NCBI RefSeq assembly: GCF_003052265.1
Contig: NZ_QANS01000001.1
Location: forward strand, 558,001 to 622,000
From: Stenotrophobium rhamnosiphilum
GTDB lineage: Bacteria; Pseudomonadota; Gammaproteobacteria; Nevskiales; Nevskiaceae
DNA length: 64,000 bases
Direction of reading: 5' to 3'
Part shown: one piece after another, positions 60,628-64,000 of the stretch
How the letters are laid out: each line of letters opens with the position of its first letter
Position numbering within the stretch: the stretch's first letter is position 1
Notes under the pieces: generated by a model
Seen by the model: the letters and a program-made list of their open reading frames with translations, nothing else
Databases searched by the model: none
What the model was told of the DNA's origin: nothing
Made by a program: the position numbers and the translations under genes

Positions 60628-63255
60628 TTAGTTCTGCTTTTCGGGAACGCTTTTATGGGGCGTTTTCACGAGCAGCGAGGGTAGCACAAGGAAGGTGCAG
60701 GCCAAGTAGAGCAGCAGGCCTACAGTGAGTAGCAAACCCATGCTAAACATGCCGCGGTGGACCGACAGCATCAACGAGGCAAAGCTGGTCAAAGTGGTGA
60801 GTGCCGAGATCGCAACGGCAGCGCCAGTGCTGGTCATTACAGGGTTGCTTTCATCCGCTGTGGCATTGCGCGCGCGCCACAGAATCACGATGCCGATATC
60901 GACGCCGATGCCGAGCAGCAAAGGCAGGGCAATGACGTTGGCGAAATTGAGCTGCAGATTAATCACGACCGATACCGCAGCCAGTAACAGCGAACCAAGA
61001 ACCAAAGGCACCAGCGTGCGGATGGTGTCTTTAAAGCTCCGCAGCAATACCAGCAGCAGAATCGTAATCAGGATGAATGCGCCAGTGAAGGCTTGTGCGA
61101 ATGCGCCCATCACCGTGCGCGCGCCAGCAACGTAGGCGACAGGTGCGCCAGTGGATTGTGGTGCGACGGTCTGCACCGCATCGGCAAAACGAATCAGTGC
61201 TTCATCTTCGTTAACATTTTCTTTAGGTGAAATATCGAGACGATATTGGCCGTCGGCGGAGACCCACTGACGGCGAAGATCGGCAGGCAGATCAGCTAGT
61301 GTCACGGGCGTTGCAGAAAGCGAGTTATGCAGGCGACGCATCAACTTTGGCATTGCACCGAGCAGAGCATCGCTGAGCAGACTCAGACGTGTTGTTTGCT
61401 CAACTATAGGTGCCGCGGCAGTTTTCTTTAGCCATGTATCTAGCGTGTCAGCGAGATGTGTGGCCGCAGCTTTAGTAGAAGCATCTCCACCATAACCGCG
61501 TGCTGCATCGCGCAGCGCAGTAATAGCGGCGATATCGCGTACCGGATCAACCGGCTTGAGTTCAAGATTTTCAGGAACACTTACGCCAAGTGAAAGGTTC
61601 AGCGAATCCAGCGTCATCAATTTATCGTCCTGCTGTGCAGGAACAAAACTTTCGAGACTCAGCACGCGACCGACTTCAGGCAATGCGTTAAGTTTCTTGC
61701 TGAGCTGCGCAGCTTGCTCAGCGGATGGCGCAAGCAGCGATGCACTGAGCGGCGATTCAGGACCTTTGGCGAGATCTTCGAAAACCTCCAGCGATTCGGT
61801 ATGCGGCGGCTTCAAGTGCATTGGGTTGTAGTCGAACCTGACCCAAGGCAGCGTAGCGAGACCGATGAGCGCCAAGACCAATGCCGTGCGACGTGTGCCA
61901 CGCGGATGGCGAATTGGCAGATTGCCGAGCCAAGTCAGCGCCTGCGGCAAAGGTGTTGGCTTGGTGCTATCTGCTTTTGGTGGCCACTTCTCAATGAGTG
62001 CGGGCAGTAGCGTGAGGCTGGTGAACAAGCCAATCAAAATGCCGGTGCCTGCAATCACGCCGAGTTCGGCAACACCGCGATAGCTGGTTGGAATAAAGGC
62101 GTAGAAACCGACGAGTGTTGCTAGTGCGCACAGCACGAGGGCTTCACCAAACTTGCCGCCTGTTTCTGTCAGCGCGTTGTGACTGGAGAGACCACCCGCA
62201 ACCAACTCGCGATAACGCATACCGAATTGCACGCCGTAGTCGATGGCGATGCCGATGTAGAGCGTGGCGAATGCAATCGAGATGAGATTGAGGCGGCCAA
62301 CACCAATCACTGCAAAACCTGCGGTGAGTATCAGGCCGCTGATCAATGCGACAAGGCAAGACAACACCAGATTGAGCGAGCGCAAACCGGCGTAGAGAAA
62401 ACCGGCGACGAGAATGAGCGAGGCGAGGCCGGACAGGATTGCGCCATCGAAGGCTGCATCCATTTCATCCAACCACATCGGAATTGAGCCGGTGAGGCGT
62501 ACGCGCACACCGTGTGCGGCGTCGAGTTGCAGGCTGGCAATCGTGCTGCGAACTTTGAGTACGGCTGCGCGATCTTCGATTTTGTCGCTCGGCTTGATCA
62601 TCAAGAAGCGTTTGCCGCCAGACAGGTCCACTGGCATCACCAAGGATTGCCAGGACAGGGGCAGGTTTTGGCCTGCGTCTGCAGCGTTGACGGTTTTAGA
62701 GATCGGATCGGTGATTGTTGATAGTTCAAATGGTAGCGATGCGCCCGGCTGCGTCATCGCTTGCTGCAGCAAGCCAAACAAGCCAGCGAGACTTGGGTCT
62801 GCAGTGAGGCGACCCAAGAAGGGCTGTGCGGTTTCGAGCGCAGTGCTTAGACCATCAAGTTGTTCAGCGTCGAGGTACAGCAGCGCGTTGCGCTCGAAAA
62901 ACTCACCGCTGCCAAGTGAGAAAACTTTTGCGAACTCAGGCTGTGCGGCGAGCGTGGCACTAAGGCGTTGTAGCGCGTCGTCGGCTTGTTCTGGCGCTGC
63001 CTCAATAACGGCAACGATTGTCTTATCGGAATCAGGAAATGCCTTGCTATAGGCCGCTTCGGCTTTGCGCCAAGGCAGATCGGGTGAGAGCAGGGATGAA
63101 GGATCCGCATCAACTTGCAGATGCGTTGCCGCATACCAACCGGCCCCACCAGTCAGCACTGCGAAAGCGATGACGACGGCCCCCGCGTTGCGCTGAACAG
63201 CGAGCGTCCAGGCGGTGAGGACGCGGGTGACAATGGCGGCTGTGTGCGAGCTCAT
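60628..63255 (-). CDS. hpnN: HpnN-type RND/MMPL lipid exporter
   Basis: An 875-residue MMPL/RND-family protein with 12 membrane helices in two halves, each with a large periplasmic loop. TM1 is VVIAFAVLTGGAGWYAATHL; the middle has clustered helices such as IAIDYGVQFGMRYRELVAGG and the C half has LLGIGVDIGIVILWRARNATADE. HpnN moves hopanoids from inner to outer membrane in Rhodopseudomonas and Burkholderia. No squalene-hopene cyclase is in view, so the cargo here is inferred from family and from hpnM. Start 63255 (MSSHTAAIVTRVL) is preferred over the open frame to 63339. Confidence 0.9.
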   Translation of the reverse strand: MSSHTAAIVTRVLTAWTLAVQRNAGAVVIAFAVLTGGAGWYAATHLQVDADPSSLLSPDLPWRKAEAAYSKAFPDSDKTIVAVIEAAPEQADDALQRLSATLAAQPEFAKVFSLGSGEFFERNALLYLDAEQLDGLSTALETAQPFLGRLTADPSLAGLFGLLQQAMTQPGASLPFELSTITDPISKTVNAADAGQNLPLSWQSLVMPVDLSGGKRFLMIKPSDKIEDRAAVLKVRSTIASLQLDAAHGVRVRLTGSIPMWLDEMDAAFDGAILSGLASLILVAGFLYAGLRSLNLVLSCLVALISGLILTAGFAVIGVGRLNLISIAFATLYIGIAIDYGVQFGMRYRELVAGGLSSHNALTETGGKFGEALVLCALATLVGFYAFIPTSYRGVAELGVIAGTGILIGLFTSLTLLPALIEKWPPKADSTKPTPLPQALTWLGNLPIRHPRGTRRTALVLALIGLATLPWVRFDYNPMHLKPPHTESLEVFEDLAKGPESPLSASLLAPSAEQAAQLSKKLNALPEVGRVLSLESFVPAQQDDKLMTLDSLNLSLGVSVPENLELKPVDPVRDIAAITALRDAARGYGGDASTKAAATHLADTLDTWLKKTAAAPIVEQTTRLSLLSDALLGAMPKLMRRLHNSLSATPVTLADLPADLRRQWVSADGQYRLDISPKENVNEDEALIRFADAVQTVAPQSTGAPVAYVAGARTVMGAFAQAFTGAFILITILLLVLLRSFKDTIRTLVPLVLGSLLLAAVSVVINLQLNFANVIALPLLLGIGVDIGIVILWRARNATADESNPVMTSTGAAVAISALTTLTSFASLMLSVHRGMFSMGLLLTVGLLLYLACTFLVLPSLLVKTPHKSVPEKQN

Positions 63256-63329
63256 GGGCGGGCGGTTCGAAAGAATGCCGCGCATTCTAAAGGACTGCGC
63301 CCGGGCTGGGGCTTTAGGGGCACTTTTAC

Positions 63330-63354
63330 CCCCTCCCACCGTTTGTGGGAGGGG
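63330..63354. terminator. GC-rich hairpin between clpB and hpnN
   Basis: CCCCTCCCAC and GTGGGAGGGG form a perfect 10-bp stem 8 bases after the clpB stop. The T run is weak, so it may only slow transcription into hpnN. Confidence 0.55.
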
Positions 63355-63362
63355 ATTAAGGC

Positions 63363-64000
63363 TTAGTTTTTACGCTTAAATTGCAACAGCCCATCCACAG
63401 CTTCAACCAGCACGTGATCGCCATTGGCGAACTGGCCATCGAGCACGCTGCGGGCGAGTGGGTTCTCGACCAAGGTCTGCACCGAGCGCTTGAGTGGGCG
63501 CGCCCCGTAGACCGGATCAAAGCCCGCTTCCGCAAGCAGATCCAATGCCGCTTCGCTGAACTCGATACCAATGCCGCGCTCGGCCAAACGTTTGACCACA
63601 CGCTGCACTTGAATCGCGGCGATGCTGCGAATCTGCGCGCTGCCGAGTGGATGGAACACCACGGCTTCGTCGATGCGATTGATGAACTCGGGGCGGAAGT
63701 GACTGCCGACAATGCCCATCACCGCTTCTTTGATCGCCGCATAATCGCCGCGCGTGGTTTGGTTGCTCATCATTTCTTGAATGACTTGCGAGCCGAGATT
63801 GGAGGTCATCACCACAACGGTGTTACGGAAGTCGACAGTGCGGCCTTGGCCGTCGGTGAGACGACCATCGTCCAGCACTTGAAGCAGTACGTTGAAGACA
63901 TCGTGATGCGCCTTCTCGACTTCATCTAGCAGGATCACGGAGTAGGGGCGACGACGCACAGCTTCAGTGAGCATGCCGCCTTCTTCATAACCGACATAGC
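63363..64000 (-). CDS. clpB: chaperone ClpB, C-terminal part (cut by window edge)
   Basis: The last 212 or so residues of the ClpB disaggregase, running off the right edge. It starts inside the second AAA+ module: [22 protein letters not shown], Walker [12 protein letters not shown], sensor and arginine finger regions ([21 protein letters not shown]) and the C-terminal D2-small domain ([24 protein letters not shown]). The stop at 63363 gives the usual C terminus. ClpB reactivates aggregated proteins with DnaK. Confidence 0.95.
   Translation of the reverse strand, partial: YVGYEEGGMLTEAVRRRPYSVILLDEVEKAHHDVFNVLLQVLDDGRLTDGQGRTVDFRNTVVVMTSNLGSQVIQEMMSNQTTRGDYAAIKEAVMGIVGSHFRPEFINRIDEAVVFHPLGSAQIRSIAAIQVQRVVKRLAERGIGIEFSEAALDLLAEAGFDPVYGARPLKRSVQTLVENPLARSVLDGQFANGDHVLVEAVDGLLQFKRKN

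Overview
The window looks like a chromosomal segment of a gammaproteobacterium. The support is the gene content and order: infC-rpmI-rplT-pheS-pheT-ihfA-merR, guaB-guaA, metG-rnfB-nth, sbcB (exonuclease I), dcd, tadA, and a HpnM/HpnN-type hopanoid-transport pair. The mix of TonB receptors, hopanoid transport, MauG-type peroxidase and stand-alone condensation proteins would fit a Nevskiales/Solimonadaceae-like or Xanthomonadales-like lineage, but that placement is inference and only moderately supported.

Layout. (1) Bases 1-8665 are one tightly overlapping plus-strand operon: the end of an alpha/beta hydrolase, a condensation-superfamily acyltransferase-like protein, a HlyD/MacA adaptor, a MacB/LolD-type ATPase, two FtsX/MacB permeases, a second condensation-superfamily protein and a TolC-type outer membrane channel. 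It reads as a make-and-export unit for an unknown acylated or condensed small molecule; its biosynthetic start lies off the left edge. (2) 8737-17596 is housekeeping: tRNA-Val(CAC), an ankyrin protein, a MaoC hydratase, tadA, an HPP/CBS membrane protein, guaA, guaB, xseA, tRNA-Pro(GGG), a MerR regulator and ihfA. (3) 17621-22338 is the pheT-pheS-rplT-rpmI-infC translation operon on the minus strand, with infC starting at a non-AUG (AUC) codon. (4) 22570-30998 is an integrated filamentous phage (Inovirus-type) of about 8.4 kb in the 3' end of tRNA-Val(GAC), bounded by a perfect 46-bp direct repeat. It carries a tyrosine integrase, an unusual ParB-like protein, Zot, coat and adsorption proteins, an ssDNA-binding protein, a replication protein, three small membrane proteins (two of them only 23 and 28 codons) and a divergent Cro/YdaS-like regulator facing an operator array. 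(5) 31162-36444 holds a lipoprotein phospholipase C/acid phosphatase, a di-heme peroxidase, uvrB and tRNA-Arg(CCT). (6) 36540-47446 carries a small membrane protein, nth, rnfB, metG, aqpZ, an aldehyde dehydrogenase, sbcB, mrp/apbC, dcd and an esterase. (7) 47513-60000 is an envelope and scavenging region: two TonB-dependent receptors, a DUF2946-like protein, a low-complexity lipoprotein and a Tat-exported phospholipase C, with rlmKL, a YidB-like protein and a HDOD protein in between. (8) 60019-64000 is hpnM, hpnN and the 3' end of clpB.

Most transcription units end in clear hairpins, and three families of palindromic or inverted repeats lie between genes. The two most interesting pieces are the condensation/efflux operon at the left edge and the filamentous prophage with its ParB-like gene, micro-ORFs and repeated 19-bp operators.
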